Source of the DNA: an uncultured Bacilli bacterium
GTDB taxonomy: Bacteria > Bacillota_I > Bacilli_A > RF39 > UBA660
Direction of reading: 5' to 3'
Length of the DNA: 10,822 nucleotides
NCBI GenBank assembly: GCA_947598345.1
Contig: CANQFF010000034.1
Span: forward strand, 1-10,822
Shown here: positions 1-8,033 of the stretch, in pieces
Layout: each line of letters begins with the position of its first letter
How positions within the stretch are numbered: position 1 is the first letter of the stretch
Translations under genes and position numbers: made by a program
Notes under the pieces: generated by a model
Databases searched by the model: none
Told to the model about the DNA's origin: nothing
What the model saw: the letters and a program-made list of their open reading frames with translations, nothing else

Positions 1-63
1 CCATTTTCTCTTACATTTGTTGTTTTTTTTAGTTAATATGACATTTACTTTTCATTCAACTAT

Positions 64-825
64 TTACTTATAATTACTAGTTTTCCTATATTGAATATTA
101 TATGTTATTTTAAGTTTTAATTTATTTGGAACGAATCTACCAAATATATATACAAGTTTTATTTTAAATCCAGGAATAATTAGTAGTTTATTTTTAAACA
201 TTTTATCTATTGCATACCTTGCCACATATTCGCTTGAAAGAGCCTTTATCCTAAATTCACAATTTGCAACATTATTAAAATTAGTTTCCACTGGTCCTGG
301 GCATAGACAACTTATGTGAACTTTACTATTCATATGTTTTAACTCTTCATATATTGCTAAAGTCAAATTATATACATATGATTTAGTTGAATAATATGTT
401 GCCATCAAGGGACCTGGCTGAAATGCTGAAGCAGATGATATATTTAATATATATCCACTATTTCTTTCAATAAAATCTTTCAAAAATAATTTAGTTAAAA
501 TATGAAGTGCTTTTATATTTAAATCAATCATAGATAACTCTTTATCTAAATTAGTTTTCCTAAAAGAACCAATAAGTCCAAATCCTGCATCATTTATAAG
601 TATATCAATGTTTTTATCTTTAACTTTTTCATACAAATCCATAACATTTTTTTGTATACTTAAATCCATACTTATTACTTCAATATTAGTATTTAATTCC
701 TCTTTTAATTCATACATAGATTCTTTTTTACGCGCTACTAATATTAAATCATAACCCCTCTTACTTAATTCTCTTGCAATATCTCTACCTATTCCACTAC
801 TTGCTCCTGTTATTAAGGCTTTCAT
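64..825 (-). CDS. SDR-family NAD(P)-dependent oxidoreductase (COG0300/DltE-like)
   Basis: Classical short-chain dehydrogenase/reductase of about 253 aa, a normal family length. Numbered from the upstream ATG at 828, the cofactor glycine motif TGASSGIG is at residues 7-14. NDAG at 79-82 stands for the usual NNAG. N104, S131/S132 and Y145-x3-K149 form the catalytic Asn-Ser-Tyr-Lys set, and CPGPVETNF follows at 176-184. The C-terminus has a hydrophobic stretch (about 222-234), as often seen in the COG0300 group, so loose membrane association is possible. The substrate cannot be told from sequence. Two adjacent ATGs exist (828 and 825). GGTG at 834-831 is 5 nt from the second and only 2 nt from the first, so I chose 825. 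It follows prmC after 71 bases that contain a candidate extended -10 promoter. It may be co-transcribed or separately controlled. Fold and catalytic residues are seen; the specific function is unknown. Confidence 0.92.
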   Translation of the reverse strand: MKALITGASSGIGRDIARELSKRGYDLILVARKKESMYELKEELNTNIEVISMDLSIQKNVMDLYEKVKDKNIDILINDAGFGLIGSFRKTNLDKELSMIDLNIKALHILTKLFLKDFIERNSGYILNISSASAFQPGPLMATYYSTKSYVYNLTLAIYEELKHMNSKVHISCLCPGPVETNFNNVANCEFRIKALSSEYVARYAIDKMFKNKLLIIPGFKIKLVYIFGRFVPNKLKLKITYNIQYRKTSNYK

Positions 826-840
826 CATATCACCATTATT

Positions 841-849
841 AGTATATCA
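841..849 (-). promoter_or_regulatory. candidate extended -10 promoter for the SDR gene
   Basis: On the minus strand TGATATACT gives a TGn-TATACT extended -10, one mismatch from TATAAT, about 15 bases before the SDR start codon. No good -35 hexamer is visible 16-18 bases upstream (TAGATT at 869-864). Extended -10 promoters tolerate a poor -35. A 12-bp direct repeat sits just upstream (854-879). Because the DNA is very AT-rich, a chance match is possible. Confidence 0.4.
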
Positions 850-853
850 AATT

Positions 854-879
854 TATAAGTTTTAATCTATAAGTTTTAA
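854..879. repeat. 12-bp direct repeat between prmC and the SDR gene
   Basis: TATAAGTTTTAA occurs at 854-865 and again at 868-879, a period of 14 bases. It lies between the prmC stop codon and the candidate SDR -10. It could be a binding site for a regulator or simple AT-rich slippage. Only the repeat itself is certain. Confidence 0.5.
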
Positions 880-896
880 AATTTATTATTAACACT

Positions 897-1607
897 TCAA
901 TTTTTTCCTGTAATAATTATATATCTATCAAATCCCTGTAAATCTTTTTTTATTTCTATTTTAAAAGGCTTATTTAAATATTTTAACGCTATATTTTTAA
1001 TTTGTTTGCCTTGATTATAACCTATTTCAAAAAATATATAATATTGTTTCTTAAGATAATTTTTACAATTTTTTAAAATTTCTTTATAAAAATATAGACC
1101 ATTATCATCTGCATATAATGCAATATTAGGTTCATTATTTTTAACTATATCCATAATCTTTTCATCATAACTTATATATGGTGGATTACTTATAATACAA
1201 TCATATTTTTTTGTTAACGGTTCAAGTATGTTACCTTGTATAAAATTTATATCGACATTATTTAATTTAGCATTTTCATTTGCTAAAGCTAAAGCATCAC
1301 TTGATATATCTACTGCATCCATATTTATATTTGGTAGTTTCTTTTTTAGTGTTATTGCTATACATCCACTACCTGTACCAACATCAACTACATCAATACT
1401 TGAATTAGATAAATATTTTAAAGCTATTTCGACTAATCCTTCTGTTTCAAATCTAGGTATTAAAACTCTTTTATCCACATTTATAATGTTACCATAAAAA
1501 TCTACATTACCAACAATATACTGAACTGGTTCATTATTCTTTAGCCTTTTTATTGCAACATTTATATCACCTTTGTAATATTTTTTTAAATACTCTAAAT
1601 CATTCAT
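897..1607 (-). CDS. prmC: PrmC, peptide chain release factor N5-glutamine methyltransferase
   Basis: SAM-dependent methyltransferase that methylates the glutamine of the GGQ motif of release factors. The Rossmann SAM motif VDVGTGSG is at residues 74-81. The diagnostic NPPY, which holds the substrate glutamine, is at 141-144. PRFETE at 51-56 corresponds to the usual PRPETE, and KDLQGFDR near the C-terminus is typical of the family. At 236 aa it is shorter than the roughly 280 aa of most PrmC proteins, because the N-terminal helical substrate-binding domain is reduced to about 40 residues; the catalytic core is complete. The ATG at 1607 has GGTG five bases upstream. The gene starts 24 bases after prfA ends, so enzyme and substrate are made from one mRNA, a widely conserved pairing. 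The short N-terminus looks native: there is no frameshift, and the spacing to prfA is tight. Confidence 0.94.
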   Translation of the reverse strand: MNDLEYLKKYYKGDINVAIKRLKNNEPVQYIVGNVDFYGNIINVDKRVLIPRFETEGLVEIALKYLSNSSIDVVDVGTGSGCIAITLKKKLPNINMDAVDISSDALALANENAKLNNVDINFIQGNILEPLTKKYDCIISNPPYISYDEKIMDIVKNNEPNIALYADDNGLYFYKEILKNCKNYLKKQYYIFFEIGYNQGKQIKNIALKYLNKPFKIEIKKDLQGFDRYIIITGKN

Positions 1608-1631
1608 TAAATCACCAACTAGGAGTATTAT

Positions 1632-2687
1632 TTATTCTGCTTTTAATTTTCTAGCCTGATCTTCTGTAATAAGAGCATTTATTATATCGTCAAGTTCACC
1701 ATCCATAACTTTTTCAAGTTGCATAGTTGAAAAACCAATTCTATGATCTGTTACTCTATTTTGTGGATAATTATAAGTTCGTATTTTCTCAGATCTATCT
1801 CCTGTACCTATTTTATTTCTTCTTTCACTACCCAACTCAGATTCTTGACGCTCAAGTTCTAACTGATAAAGTCTAGATTTAAGAACTTCCATAGCCTCTG
1901 CCTTGTTTTGAATTTGACTTCTTTGATTTTGACATGTTACGACCGTATTGGTTGGGAAATGAGTTATTCTAACTGCAGATGGAGTTGTATTTACACCTTG
2001 ACCACCATGCCCAGACGCACAGTAAGTATCTATTCTAATATCACTATCTTTTATTTCTATATCTATATCATCAACTTCTGGCATAACTAAAACTGTAGCA
2101 GTAGAAGTTTGTATCCTACCTTGTGATTCAGTTTCTGGAACTCTTTGAACTCTATGGGAACCACTTTCATACTTTAATTTAGAATAAACATTATCACCTT
2201 TTATTTTAAATTCTACTTGTGAATAACCTCCTGCTTCTCCTTCAACTGAATTTAATTCTTCTACTTTCCAACCCTGCTTAATTGCATAGTAAGTATACAT
2301 TCTATAAAGATCTCCTGCAAATATATTAGCTTCATCGCCTCCAGCAGCTCCTCTTATTTCTACTATAACATCTTTACCATCATTAGGATCCTTTGGTAAT
2401 AGCATAATTTCAAAATCTGCTTCCATCTTTTTTCTTTTCTCTTCATTTTCATTATACTCTTCACGAGCAAATTCAGACATTTCAGGATCTTTAAGTAATT
2501 CTTTAGCCTCACTTATATTTTGTAATACTTTTTTATATTCTTGATATGCATCATAATTTTCCTTCAAAGAAGCTTGTTCTTTACTAAGCTCTGTTGTCTT
2601 TTTTATATCACTAAGTACTTCTGGATTACTTAGTTCTTTAATTATTTCATCGTACCTTTTTTGTATATTTTCTAATCTTTCTATCAT
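1632..2687 (-). CDS. prfA: peptide chain release factor 1 (RF1)
   Basis: Class I release factor that reads UAA and UAG in the ribosomal A site and triggers peptidyl-tRNA hydrolysis. Numbered from the upstream ATG at 2696, the stop-codon recognition tripeptide is PET (PxT) at 187-189, which marks RF1; RF2 has SPF. The catalytic loop is SGHGGQGVN at 228-236, with Q233 the residue methylated by PrmC. GAAGGDEA at 117-123 and the C-terminal YNYPQNRVTDHR segment are also typical. Length is normal (351 aa). I set the start at the ATG at 2687, not 2696: AAAGGA (2701-2696) overlaps the first ATG and lies 8 bases before the second, and the resulting N-terminus MIERLE fits the family. A strong promoter lies upstream, and prmC follows after 24 bases. 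Confidence 0.98.
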   Translation of the reverse strand: MIERLENIQKRYDEIIKELSNPEVLSDIKKTTELSKEQASLKENYDAYQEYKKVLQNISEAKELLKDPEMSEFAREEYNENEEKRKKMEADFEIMLLPKDPNDGKDVIVEIRGAAGGDEANIFAGDLYRMYTYYAIKQGWKVEELNSVEGEAGGYSQVEFKIKGDNVYSKLKYESGSHRVQRVPETESQGRIQTSTATVLVMPEVDDIDIEIKDSDIRIDTYCASGHGGQGVNTTPSAVRITHFPTNTVVTCQNQRSQIQNKAEAMEVLKSRLYQLELERQESELGSERRNKIGTGDRSEKIRTYNYPQNRVTDHRIGFSTMQLEKVMDGELDDIINALITEDQARKLKAE

Positions 2688-2713
2688 AAGATTCATCCTT
2701 TCAAAACATATAA

Positions 2714-2742
2714 ATTATACTATAATTATATTATATTTTCAA
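2714..2742 (-). promoter_or_regulatory. sigma-A promoter for prfA-prmC
   Basis: On the minus strand TTGAAA (2742-2737), a 17-base spacer and a perfect TATAAT (2719-2714). Transcription would start near 2707, a few bases before the AAAGGA ribosome binding site of prfA. The rpoE gene ends at 2764, so the promoter occupies the whole gap between the two operons. Confidence 0.78.
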
Positions 2743-2750
2743 TATGGAAA

Positions 2751-2779
2751 ACTAAAAAGAAGATTATATATCCTCTTCT
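2751..2779 (-). terminator. weak candidate terminator after rpoE
   Basis: On the minus strand AGAGGAT (2776-2770), loop ATATA, ATCTTCT (2764-2758), giving a 7-bp stem with one G-U pair, followed by TTTTAG. The hairpin includes the rpoE stop codon. The stem is AT-rich and the U tract short, so termination would be partial at best. Confidence 0.35.
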
Positions 2780-3207
2780 AGCTCATCCTCATCTACTATA
2801 GTTAAATCTTCCATGTCGTCTTCGTCGTCTAAATCCACCTCATCATCAGTAATTTCAACGCTTTCACTCATGTCCTCTTTATTTTCATCATCTATTTCTT
2901 CATCAGTTTCTTCACTATATAAATCATCGTCGTCTTCTTCATCTAAAACTATATCAACTTTATGTTTTTCTCTTAAATCCCATTCAGCATTTTCAAGAGA
3001 AATAAACCTTTTATCAGTTGTAAGTGATGTATAATAATCACCTATATTATTTTCATATTCATCTTCACCTAATTCTAGTAAATTACAAATAGTTTTAAAT
3101 ATTGTAGCAGTATTCATAGGTTTTTTATTTTCTCTTAATATTAATTCCGTTAAATCCGTATAGGAAAGTATTTCTAATTCTTCTTTTTTCATATTTGTTA
3201 ATTTCAT
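2764..3207 (-). CDS. rpoE: DNA-directed RNA polymerase delta subunit
   Basis: Accessory RNA polymerase subunit of Bacilli that affects promoter selectivity, open-complex stability and enzyme recycling. The N-terminal HARE-HTH domain covers roughly the first 85 residues: SYTDLTELILRENKKPM, then a GDYYTSLTTDKRFISL strand-turn region and a WDLRE ending. After it comes an almost purely Asp/Glu tail of about 60 residues, the disordered acidic part typical of delta. The full protein is 147 aa. A longer frame opening with TTG at 3219 is rejected, because that TTG belongs to the Shine-Dalgarno sequence. GGAGG at 3217-3213 lies exactly 5 bases before the ATG at 3207. The gene follows argS after 21 bases, third in a ywiB-argS-rpoE operon. 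Identity rests on domain order and context. Confidence 0.92.
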   Translation of the reverse strand: MKLTNMKKEELEILSYTDLTELILRENKKPMNTATIFKTICNLLELGEDEYENNIGDYYTSLTTDKRFISLENAEWDLREKHKVDIVLDEEDDDDLYSEETDEEIDDENKEDMSESVEITDDEVDLDDEDDMEDLTIVDEDELEEDI

Positions 3208-3228
3208 AATATCCTCCAAACTAAATTA

Positions 3229-4926
3229 CTACATTTCTGTAGGTATATCAATTATAAGTAAATTTAACAATTCTTTAATTATTTTATTAGCAAGTGCGAT
3301 AACACTTAACCAATCATTCCTTTTTTCCAAATCTGTTAAATTATTTATATGATTATTTTGATAAAAAGAATTCATAAGTACACATAGATTATAAATATAT
3401 TCAGCTATATAACTAGGTTTAAATTCTTTAAAAGAATTTTTTATTGCCTCTTCATATTCAAGAATACCTAATCTTAAATCTCTATCATAATTATTATATA
3501 TTCTATCACTTAAATTATTTACATCATATTCAAAATTTTTAATTATTTTATTCATTCTTAAATATGTATATAAAATATATGGACCTGTTTTACCTACAGT
3601 ATCACTAAATTTGTTTATATCGAATATATAATCTCTATCTCGACCATTTTGTAAATCTGCAAATTTTATTATAGAATTAACTATTTTATCTATATCTTCT
3701 TCACTCATATAAGCATTTGTGTCTTTTTTAGATATAAATATTTCTCTTACTTCTTTAAATAGATTATCTAGTTTTGGAGTTTGACCACTTCTAGTTTTAT
3801 ATGGTTTACCATCCAATCCATTAATAGTTCCATTTGGTAAATGTATAAGTTTAGCCTGTTTACTCATACCACTTAATTCACAAACTCTAAATACCTGTTC
3901 AAAATGCATAGCCTGTCTTTGATCAGTAACATATAATATGTAATCTGGATTAAAATCTTCCATTCTTTGATATATAGTTCCTAACTCTGAACTTTCGTAT
4001 AGATACGCACCGTTACTCTTTTCAAATATAAGAGGTGGATAATTAATTTTATCTCCTTCTTTATTTATGAATACTACTTTTGCGCCTTCACTATCTACTA
4101 ATAAATTTTTCTTTTCCAAAAATTCTTTAACTTTTGGAATATACTGAAAAGCATCAGACTCAGATAACCAGTAATCAAATGATACCCCAAGGTAATCATA
4201 AAGTCTTTTAATATCACCAACAGATAAATCACAAATTATTTTCCAATAATCTAAATAATTTTTCTTTTCCTGTACATCCTTAATTATAGAAGAACATTCT
4301 TTTTTTAATTCTTCATCTTCTTTTACGGCTGCGCTCATTTCTGGATAAACTTTATTTAAATAATCTAATGTTATTTCACTTTTTTCAATATTATCCCTTT
4401 TTATCGCATAGATTACCTCACCAATAGGAAGTCCAATATCTCCCAAATGAACATCTGATATAGTTTTATGTCCCACATAATTAATTATTCTTTTAATAGA
4501 TTCACCAACTATAGCTGGTCTAAGATGTCCTACATGAAGTGGCTTAGCTACATTAGGTCCTCCATAATCAATTACATATGTTTTTACATTATCAGGAGTA
4601 CTAAGATTAAATTTTGGTTTAGAATTCATTTCTTTTAGTATTTTATTTATAAATGAATAACTCAAAGTCATATTTATGAAACCTGGTTTACAAAACTCAA
4701 CTTTTTCAAAATATTTTTCAAAATTATCCATATCATTTATACTATGTACTAGCTTTTCACCAATTTCAATTGGATTTTCATGATATAATTTAGCAAGTCT
4801 AAAAACCTCATCACATTGATAATCACATAAATCTGGTCTATTAGATTTTATTACCCTTAAATCCTCATTATAACCGATTTCTTTAGCTTTAGATGAAAGT
4901 AACTCACTTAATATCTTAATTACCAT
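3229..4926 (-). CDS. argS: arginyl-tRNA synthetase
   Basis: Class I synthetase that charges tRNA-Arg with arginine in the cytoplasm. The N-terminal tRNA-contact domain spans roughly residues 1-105. The catalytic core follows, with DYGGPNVAKPLHVGHLRP at 120-137 containing the HxGH signature (HVGH, 131-134). As usual in ArgRS, canonical KMSKS is replaced: GKPYKTRSGQ at 373-382 takes its place. YVTDQRQAMHFEQVF near 332-346 is also characteristic. The C-terminal DALR anticodon-binding helices start with KTGPYILYTYLR at 446-457 and end in IDIPTEM, the common family ending. Length (565 aa) is normal. The ATG at 4926 has GGAGG 5 bases upstream, inside the last codons of ywiB, which ends one base before it, so translation is probably coupled. 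Confidence 0.98.
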   Translation of the reverse strand: MVIKILSELLSSKAKEIGYNEDLRVIKSNRPDLCDYQCDEVFRLAKLYHENPIEIGEKLVHSINDMDNFEKYFEKVEFCKPGFINMTLSYSFINKILKEMNSKPKFNLSTPDNVKTYVIDYGGPNVAKPLHVGHLRPAIVGESIKRIINYVGHKTISDVHLGDIGLPIGEVIYAIKRDNIEKSEITLDYLNKVYPEMSAAVKEDEELKKECSSIIKDVQEKKNYLDYWKIICDLSVGDIKRLYDYLGVSFDYWLSESDAFQYIPKVKEFLEKKNLLVDSEGAKVVFINKEGDKINYPPLIFEKSNGAYLYESSELGTIYQRMEDFNPDYILYVTDQRQAMHFEQVFRVCELSGMSKQAKLIHLPNGTINGLDGKPYKTRSGQTPKLDNLFKEVREIFISKKDTNAYMSEEDIDKIVNSIIKFADLQNGRDRDYIFDINKFSDTVGKTGPYILYTYLRMNKIIKNFEYDVNNLSDRIYNNYDRDLRLGILEYEEAIKNSFKEFKPSYIAEYIYNLCVLMNSFYQNNHINNLTDLEKRNDWLSVIALANKIIKELLNLLIIDIPTEM

Positions 4927-4927
4927 A

Positions 4928-5281
4928 TTAACCTCCGATTCTTAAACTATAAGAAAAATCGTTGCCTTCTAATTCATAATCTATTTCTATTAATTTTTCC
5001 TCAATTATAATTTTTTTAGTGATTGTTTCAAGATCGAATTGTTTCTTACCTCCAAACACACTGTAAGTTGATATAGTCTTTTTATTTTTTTCAAACACTA
5101 AATTTATATCATATTCGTTGCACGACCTATTCATTTCTATTTTATTATTTCCTATAAGAATAGTTACAATAATATTATTTTCTTTATAAACTATTTTATT
5201 TTTTGTTTGTAATGCTTTAACTTGAATGTCCAAATTGCAATCCGCTGAAATTAATTTAGCTTTTAAATCAATTTTACTCAT
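4928..5281 (-). CDS. ywiB: DUF1934 (YwiB-like) beta-barrel protein of unknown function
   Basis: Small protein of 117 aa. The pattern of short alternating strands and the block STYSVFGGKKQFDLETITKK at about 71-90 resemble DUF1934, whose members are predicted small beta barrels of the calycin type. No signal peptide or membrane segment is visible, so it is probably cytoplasmic. No catalytic residues are recognisable and the biochemical role is unknown. Gene order supports the call: B. subtilis ywiB also lies next to argS. GGAG lies 8 bases before the ATG at 5281, and a TGn-TATAAT promoter sits about 18 bases upstream of that start codon. It is the first gene of the ywiB-argS-rpoE operon. The family call is good but made by eye. 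Confidence 0.8.
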   Translation of the reverse strand: MSKIDLKAKLISADCNLDIQVKALQTKNKIVYKENNIIVTILIGNNKIEMNRSCNEYDINLVFEKNKKTISTYSVFGGKKQFDLETITKKIIIEEKLIEIDYELEGNDFSYSLRIGG

Positions 5282-5298
5282 AATATCAACTCCAGAAC

Positions 5299-5307
5299 AT
5301 TATAACA
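5299..5307 (-). promoter_or_regulatory. extended -10 promoter for ywiB-argS-rpoE
   Basis: On the minus strand TGTTATAAT is a perfect TGn-TATAAT extended -10. The -35 region is weak: GTGCAA at 5327-5322 with a 17-base spacer is the nearest candidate. Transcription should start around 5292. The proposed -35 overlaps the candidate -35 of the divergent penicillin-binding protein gene. Confidence 0.6.
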
Positions 5308-5321
5308 TACTTTTTTCACTT

Positions 5322-5352
5322 TTGCACTCATATTTTCACATTTTTTTACAAT
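5322..5352 (+). promoter_or_regulatory. weak candidate promoter for the penicillin-binding protein gene
   Basis: TTGCAC (5322-5327) and TACAAT (5347-5352) face the plus-strand gene but are 19 bases apart, wider than the preferred 17. A start near 5360 would leave a leader of about 20 bases with AAGGTG five bases before the ATG at 5378. Only 96 bases separate the two divergent genes, so a promoter must lie here or further upstream; which hexamers are used is uncertain. Confidence 0.3.
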
Positions 5353-5377
5353 ACTAATTTTAGAACAAGGTGATCTT

Positions 5378-7330
5378 ATGAAAAAGTTTAAAAAAATATT
5401 TAAAATACTTATAATTTTAATAATTTTTTTTGGTACATTTTACTGTGGAATATACTTTATTGCATCGGTTTCAAAAAAGCTAAATATAAACACTGCAAAT
5501 GGTTATTATTTATATGATTCTAATAATACACTCATAAATGGAACCAGCGACCAATGGATAAAATTAGATAAAATATCTAAATACTTAATAGATGCAACTA
5601 TATCTATAGAAGACAAAAACTTCTATAAACATCAAGGATTTGATTATTTTAGAATTGCTAAATCACTTTACATTAATCTTATAAACAGAAAAACTTTACA
5701 AGGTGCTTCCACAATAACACAACAATATGCAAAAAATTTATTTCTTGACTTTAATAAAACTTGGGAAAGAAAAATGAAAGAAGCATGGCTTACAATAAAA
5801 CTCGAAAGTCAATATAGCAAAGATGAAATATTAGAAGGTTATTTAAATACTATAAACTATGGCGGTGTTTATGGAATAGAAAACGCAAGCTATTATTATT
5901 TTAATAAAAGTGCAGCTAAACTAAATCTTGCAGAAGCATCTATTTTAGCTGGAATACCTAAATCTCCTAGTAATTATTCCCCAATATTAAATTATGATAA
6001 ATCAAAAGAAAGACAATACTTAGTACTTAAATCTATGGTTAATAATAAAATAATTACTCAAGAACAGATGGATGAAGCTTATAATACCGAATTAACCTTT
6101 TATGGTTTTATTGAAAACAATAAACTTAGCACATTAAGATATTTTCAAGATGCTGTTATGGATGAATTAAATACACTTGATTTACCCAATTCTTTTTTAG
6201 AAACTGGTGGATTAAAAATTTATACTACACTAGATATAAATGCTCAAACTATACTAGAAAATTCAATAAAAAATAATTTTAATAATGACGAAATGCAACT
6301 TGCAAGTATCGTTATGAATCCAAATAATGGTGAAGTTTTAGCTCTTGTTGGTGGAACGGATTACAGTAAAAGCCAATTCAATAGAGCTTTATATGCTAAA
6401 AGACAGGTTGGATCAACTTTAAAACCCTTTTTATACTATATCGCACTAGAAAACGGATTTACAGAATCAACAACTTTTACTAGTGAACAAACTACATTTG
6501 TATTTTCAAATGATCAAACTTATAGCCCAGCCAATTATAATAATAAGTATGGTAATAAAGATATAACTATGGCAGCTGCAATTTCATATTCTGAAAATAT
6601 ATATGCTGTTAAAACTCACCTTTTTCTTGGAGAAGAAACCCTTGTTGAAATGTTAAAAAGAGTTGGAATAACATCTCACTTAGAAGCTATACCTTCACTT
6701 GCTCTTGGAAGTGAAGAAATATCATTAATAGATATGGTAGCTGCATATAGTACATTAGCTAGTAGTGGTTATAAAAACAAACCACATTTTATAAATAAAA
6801 TTGAAGATTCTAACGGAAATGTTTTATATAAACAAGCAGATGAAAAAGAACAAGTTTTAAATTCTAGCTTAGTTTATATTATGAATGAAATTTTAACTAG
6901 TACATATAATCAAAATTTTATCGATTACAATTACCCTACTTGTTATGATTTAGCAAGTAAATTAAGCAATAAATACTCTGTCAAAACAGGAACAACTGAC
7001 ACAGATCACTTAATATTTGGATATAATAAAGATATTGTAGTTGGTATATGGAGCGGTTACGATGATAATAGTCCAACTGATGCAAATGAAGGAGGAAATC
7101 TAAAAAAAATTTGGGCTGAAGTTGTGGAAAATTATATGAAAGATAAAGATACTTCTTGGTATGAACTTCCTAGTAATGTAGTCGGTGTTCTTGTAAATCC
7201 AATAAGTGGTGAAATAGCTGATAATAATACAAAAAATGCAACTATGTTTTATTATATAAAAGGAACAGAACCTACATATAAAAATGATTCTTTGGAAAAT
7301 TTAATTCCTACCATTAAATTAAACGAATAA
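5378..7330 (+). CDS. class A penicillin-binding protein, PBP1A type
   Basis: Bifunctional peptidoglycan synthase of 650 aa, membrane-anchored with its bulk outside. A short basic N-terminus precedes one transmembrane helix (about 8-30). The GT51 glycosyltransferase domain follows: EDKNFYKHQGFD at 78-89 with catalytic E78, GASTITQQYAKNLFL at 109-123, RKMKEAW at 131-137 with the second Glu at 135, and KDEILEGYLN at 148-157. The transpeptidase domain has SxxK as STLK at 346-349 (nucleophile S346), SxN as SEN at 405-407 and KTG at 536-538. All key residues are present, so both activities should work. The C-terminus lacks PASTA or fibronectin repeats. The start is supported by AAGGTG 5 bases before ATG. 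It is the only plus-strand gene here and ends in a hairpin shared with the convergent neighbour. Confidence 0.96.
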   Translation: MKKFKKIFKILIILIIFFGTFYCGIYFIASVSKKLNINTANGYYLYDSNNTLINGTSDQWIKLDKISKYLIDATISIEDKNFYKHQGFDYFRIAKSLYINLINRKTLQGASTITQQYAKNLFLDFNKTWERKMKEAWLTIKLESQYSKDEILEGYLNTINYGGVYGIENASYYYFNKSAAKLNLAEASILAGIPKSPSNYSPILNYDKSKERQYLVLKSMVNNKIITQEQMDEAYNTELTFYGFIENNKLSTLRYFQDAVMDELNTLDLPNSFLETGGLKIYTTLDINAQTILENSIKNNFNNDEMQLASIVMNPNNGEVLALVGGTDYSKSQFNRALYAKRQVGSTLKPFLYYIALENGFTESTTFTSEQTTFVFSNDQTYSPANYNNKYGNKDITMAAAISYSENIYAVKTHLFLGEETLVEMLKRVGITSHLEAIPSLALGSEEISLIDMVAAYSTLASSGYKNKPHFINKIEDSNGNVLYKQADEKEQVLNSSLVYIMNEILTSTYNQNFIDYNYPTCYDLASKLSNKYSVKTGTTDTDHLIFGYNKDIVVGIWSGYDDNSPTDANEGGNLKKIWAEVVENYMKDKDTSWYELPSNVVGVLVNPISGEIADNNTKNATMFYYIKGTEPTYKNDSLENLIPTIKLNE

Positions 7331-7360
7331 AGGATTGAATAACTCAATCCTCTTCTTTTT
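7331..7360 (+). terminator. rho-independent terminator between convergent genes
   Basis: AGGATTGA (7331-7338), loop ATAAC, TCAATCCT (7344-7351) form a perfect 8-bp stem starting at the base after the penicillin-binding protein stop codon, followed by CTTCTTTTT. On the opposite strand the same hairpin contains the TGA stop (7346-7344) of the DUF308-like gene and is followed by TTTATTCG, a poorer U tract. It should work well for the plus-strand gene and only partly for the other. Confidence 0.75.
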
Positions 7361-7973
7361 CTTCTTCTTCTTCGATAACAGCGTCTACTACTTTTCCACT
7401 TTTTAATTTTTTTTGTTTTGTTTCTTTTTTATTACTAGTTACTGGTTCATTATCTTTATATTTTACTTTGTAATATATATAACCCACAATTTCAGTAATT
7501 GCATATATTATTATTAATAATCCTAACATTTTATCAAGTATACCAGATATCAATAATACACCTACTATTATCATAACAAAAGCTATCAATAAATAAAACA
7601 TAAATCCTGATTTATCTATAGATCTAGTAGATATAGCTAATATCATTCTATTTATTCCAGAAAATAAAGCCCATAAACCTACTACTGTTCTAATTGCGAA
7701 ACTAAGTGCACCAGAACAAACTATAAGCAATACTCCACAAAATATTATTAACAAACCTACTGCCAAATCAGAAAAGCGATATTCACCTAATTTACCTTTC
7801 ATATATATGTATATAATACATTTAATAATTCCAGCAGCAATTAATATTGCGCCTATTACAATTGAAACTATTCCTATTAAATCTTGTGTACTTGTTAAAA
7901 GTATTATACCAAATACTAAAAATAATAGTGCATATATAAGATTATTAATTGTTAATTTAACTTCTTTATTCAT
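7344..7973 (-). CDS. DUF308/HdeD-like six-TM membrane protein with charged tail
   Basis: Integral membrane protein of 209 aa. Six hydrophobic helices lie at roughly 11-28, 33-56, 68-86, 90-113, 125-144 and 147-167. They are arranged as three helix pairs with glycines in similar places (FGIILL, CGVLLI, VGVLLI), the internal repeat expected for DUF308 (HdeD family) proteins. The cytoplasmic tail (168-209) is basic around 181-194 and then nearly all glutamate (201-209). No enzyme motif is seen; the molecular role of most family members is unknown. The start is the ATG at 7973, with GGAGG 5 bases upstream. A TTG 12 bases earlier is part of the Shine-Dalgarno sequence. A TATAAT lies at 7995-7990. 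The stop codon is inside the shared terminator hairpin. Confidence 0.78.
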   Translation of the reverse strand: MNKEVKLTINNLIYALLFLVFGIILLTSTQDLIGIVSIVIGAILIAAGIIKCIIYIYMKGKLGEYRFSDLAVGLLIIFCGVLLIVCSGALSFAIRTVVGLWALFSGINRMILAISTRSIDKSGFMFYLLIAFVMIIVGVLLISGILDKMLGLLIIIYAITEIVGYIYYKVKYKDNEPVTSNKKETKQKKLKSGKVVDAVIEEEEEKEED

Positions 7974-7989
7974 AAATACCTCCAAATTA

Positions 7990-7995
7990 ATTATA
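7990..7995 (-). promoter_or_regulatory. candidate -10 for the DUF308-like gene
   Basis: A perfect TATAAT on the minus strand, 16 bases before the start codon. That is very close: a start at about 7983 would fall inside the GGAGG sequence. No convincing -35 is seen (TTTTCT at 8018-8013). A second TATATT-like box at 8002-7997 would give a better leader. The exact promoter is unresolved, and read-through from upstream is possible. Confidence 0.3.
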
Positions 7996-8004
7996 TAATA
8001 TATT

Positions 8005-8033
8005 TAAAAAAAAGAAAAGTTATTTATAAACTT
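8005..8033 (-). terminator. candidate terminator after the repeat-tailed membrane protein gene
   Basis: On the minus strand AAGTT (8033-8029), 7-base loop, AACTT (8021-8017), then TTCTTTTTTTT. The stem is only 5 bp and AT-rich, but the U tract is good. It overlaps the stop codon at 8034-8032. Termination is probably incomplete, allowing some read-through into the DUF308-like gene. Confidence 0.4.

Noticed and set aside
1..63. A possible start of another minus-strand gene (ATG at 4-2) after the SDR gene.
   Set aside because: Only the start codon would lie in the window, so nothing supports it. The rest of these 63 bases shows no clear terminator or gene.
1228..2090. Plus-strand open frames opposite prmC and prfA.
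   Set aside because: They lie within two highly conserved genes and show no family features or ribosome binding sites.
2813..3034. Plus-strand poly-Ser open frame.
   Set aside because: Antisense image of the Asp/Glu codons of the rpoE acidic tail.
7352..7376. Pyrimidine-rich CTT/TTC run as a microsatellite or phase-variable tract.
   Set aside because: It encodes the Glu-rich end of the DUF308-like protein with interruptions; a triplet-based tract would not shift the frame, and the count is modest.
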